NCBI GenBank assembly: GCA_903932535.1
Contig: CAIZGR010000506.1
Coordinates: 1-37,305, forward strand
From: an uncultured Hyphomicrobiales bacterium
GTDB lineage: Bacteria > Pseudomonadota > Alphaproteobacteria > Rhizobiales > Beijerinckiaceae
Direction: 5' to 3'
Length of the DNA stretch: 37,305 nt
Shown here: piece after piece, positions 37,253 through 37,305 of the stretch
Numbering within the stretch: the first letter of the stretch is position 1
Layout: every line of letters starts with the position of its first letter
Notes under the pieces: model-generated
Seen by the model: the letters and a program-made list of their open reading frames with translations, nothing else
What the model was told of the DNA's origin: nothing
Database searches by the model: none
Position numbers and translations under genes: made by a program

Positions 37253-37305
37253 TCAGAAATTCAGCCGCTCGACGATCTTGACGAATCCGCCGCCGCCGTC
37301 GCCGC
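37253..37305 (-). CDS. C-terminal end of a Gly-rich (tail-type?) protein, partial
   Basis: Reads GDGGGGFVKIVERLNF then stop, running off the right edge. Poly-Gly followed by F-V-K-I-V-E is typical of the C-terminus of tail-fibre-like proteins; only 16 residues are visible. Confidence 0.5.
   Translation of the reverse strand, partial: GDGGGGFVKIVERLNF

Noticed and set aside
1..37305. Circular closure of the window joining the right-edge Gly-rich gene to the left edge
   Set aside because: The frame stays open across the join for about 37 codons but has no start codon and no coding bias. Structural genes are also missing, so the window is not a complete circle.
1..37305. CRISPR arrays, IS elements, integrase or toxin-antitoxin pairs
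   Set aside because: No regularly spaced 25-40-base repeats, transposase motifs, tyrosine or serine recombinase signatures, or convincing toxin-antitoxin pairs were seen.

Overview
The window is a GC-rich stretch of an alphaproteobacterial temperate phage or prophage, and it carries a plasmid-type partition module. It contains no integrase, terminase or head genes. The host inference rests on a GcrA-family regulator (an alphaproteobacterial family), the strong G/C bias at third codon positions, and a ParA / small ribbon-helix-helix-like protein / WGR-domain set of the kind seen on Hyphomicrobiales replicons. Methylobacterium-like is my best guess; the genus cannot be fixed from sequence alone. 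Genes are packed almost end to end with ATGA or GTGA stop/start overlaps, so each arm is probably one long operon.

Layout. (1) About 78-17,716, minus strand: the leftward early operon. In transcription order it holds a Cro/YdaS-like protein, GcrA, a GapR-like protein, a RuvC-like resolvase, small regulators, an SH3/KOW-like repeat protein, an MT-A70 adenine methyltransferase and a C5-cytosine methyltransferase split by an intein. These are followed by Zn-finger proteins, a PD-(D/E)XK nuclease, a P4-type primase, a RepA/DnaB-like hexameric helicase and a DUF6362-like protein. Next come a VUT-family (queuosine-precursor transporter) gene, a TGT/DpdA-like gene and a nucleotide-pool module (dCMP deaminase, MazG, HD nucleotidase, truncated dTMP kinase). 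(2) 17,717-19,116: the immunity/control region, with an operator palindrome, a consensus leftward promoter, an XRE repressor, a lone minus-strand gene and the rightward promoter. (3) 19,117-31,719, plus strand: the rightward operon, with small early proteins, YqaJ exonuclease, RecT, a DnaQ-like exonuclease, an Rrf2-like regulator, a secreted protein, a RecD/Dda helicase, NinB and many small unknowns. (4) 31,733-34,250, minus strand: the plasmid-like block of ribbon-helix-helix-like protein, ParA, WGR protein and a winged-helix Rep candidate with a structured leader. (5) 34,204-37,305, minus strand: the lysis block of two holin-like membrane proteins with a textbook terminator, a tRNA-like gene on the other strand, a lipoprotein, a further holin candidate, a GH108 endolysin and the end of a Gly-rich (tail?) protein.

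How it works together. The Cro-like/XRE pair would set the lysis-lysogeny choice. The left arm copies DNA (primase, helicase, resolvase), reshapes nucleotide pools and modifies DNA with two methyltransferases, plus possibly a 7-deazaguanine insertion route built from the transporter and the TGT-like enzyme. The right arm supplies homologous recombination. The partition/Rep block suggests that the lysogen may be kept as a plasmid (phage-plasmid).

Sequence caution. Several left-arm genes are interrupted by one-base shifts, mostly at homopolymer runs: deaminase, TGT-like gene, transporter, the HTH gene before the methyltransferase, and the KOW-like gene. These could be assembly errors or real decay. 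I treat the underlying genes as real and describe each shift.
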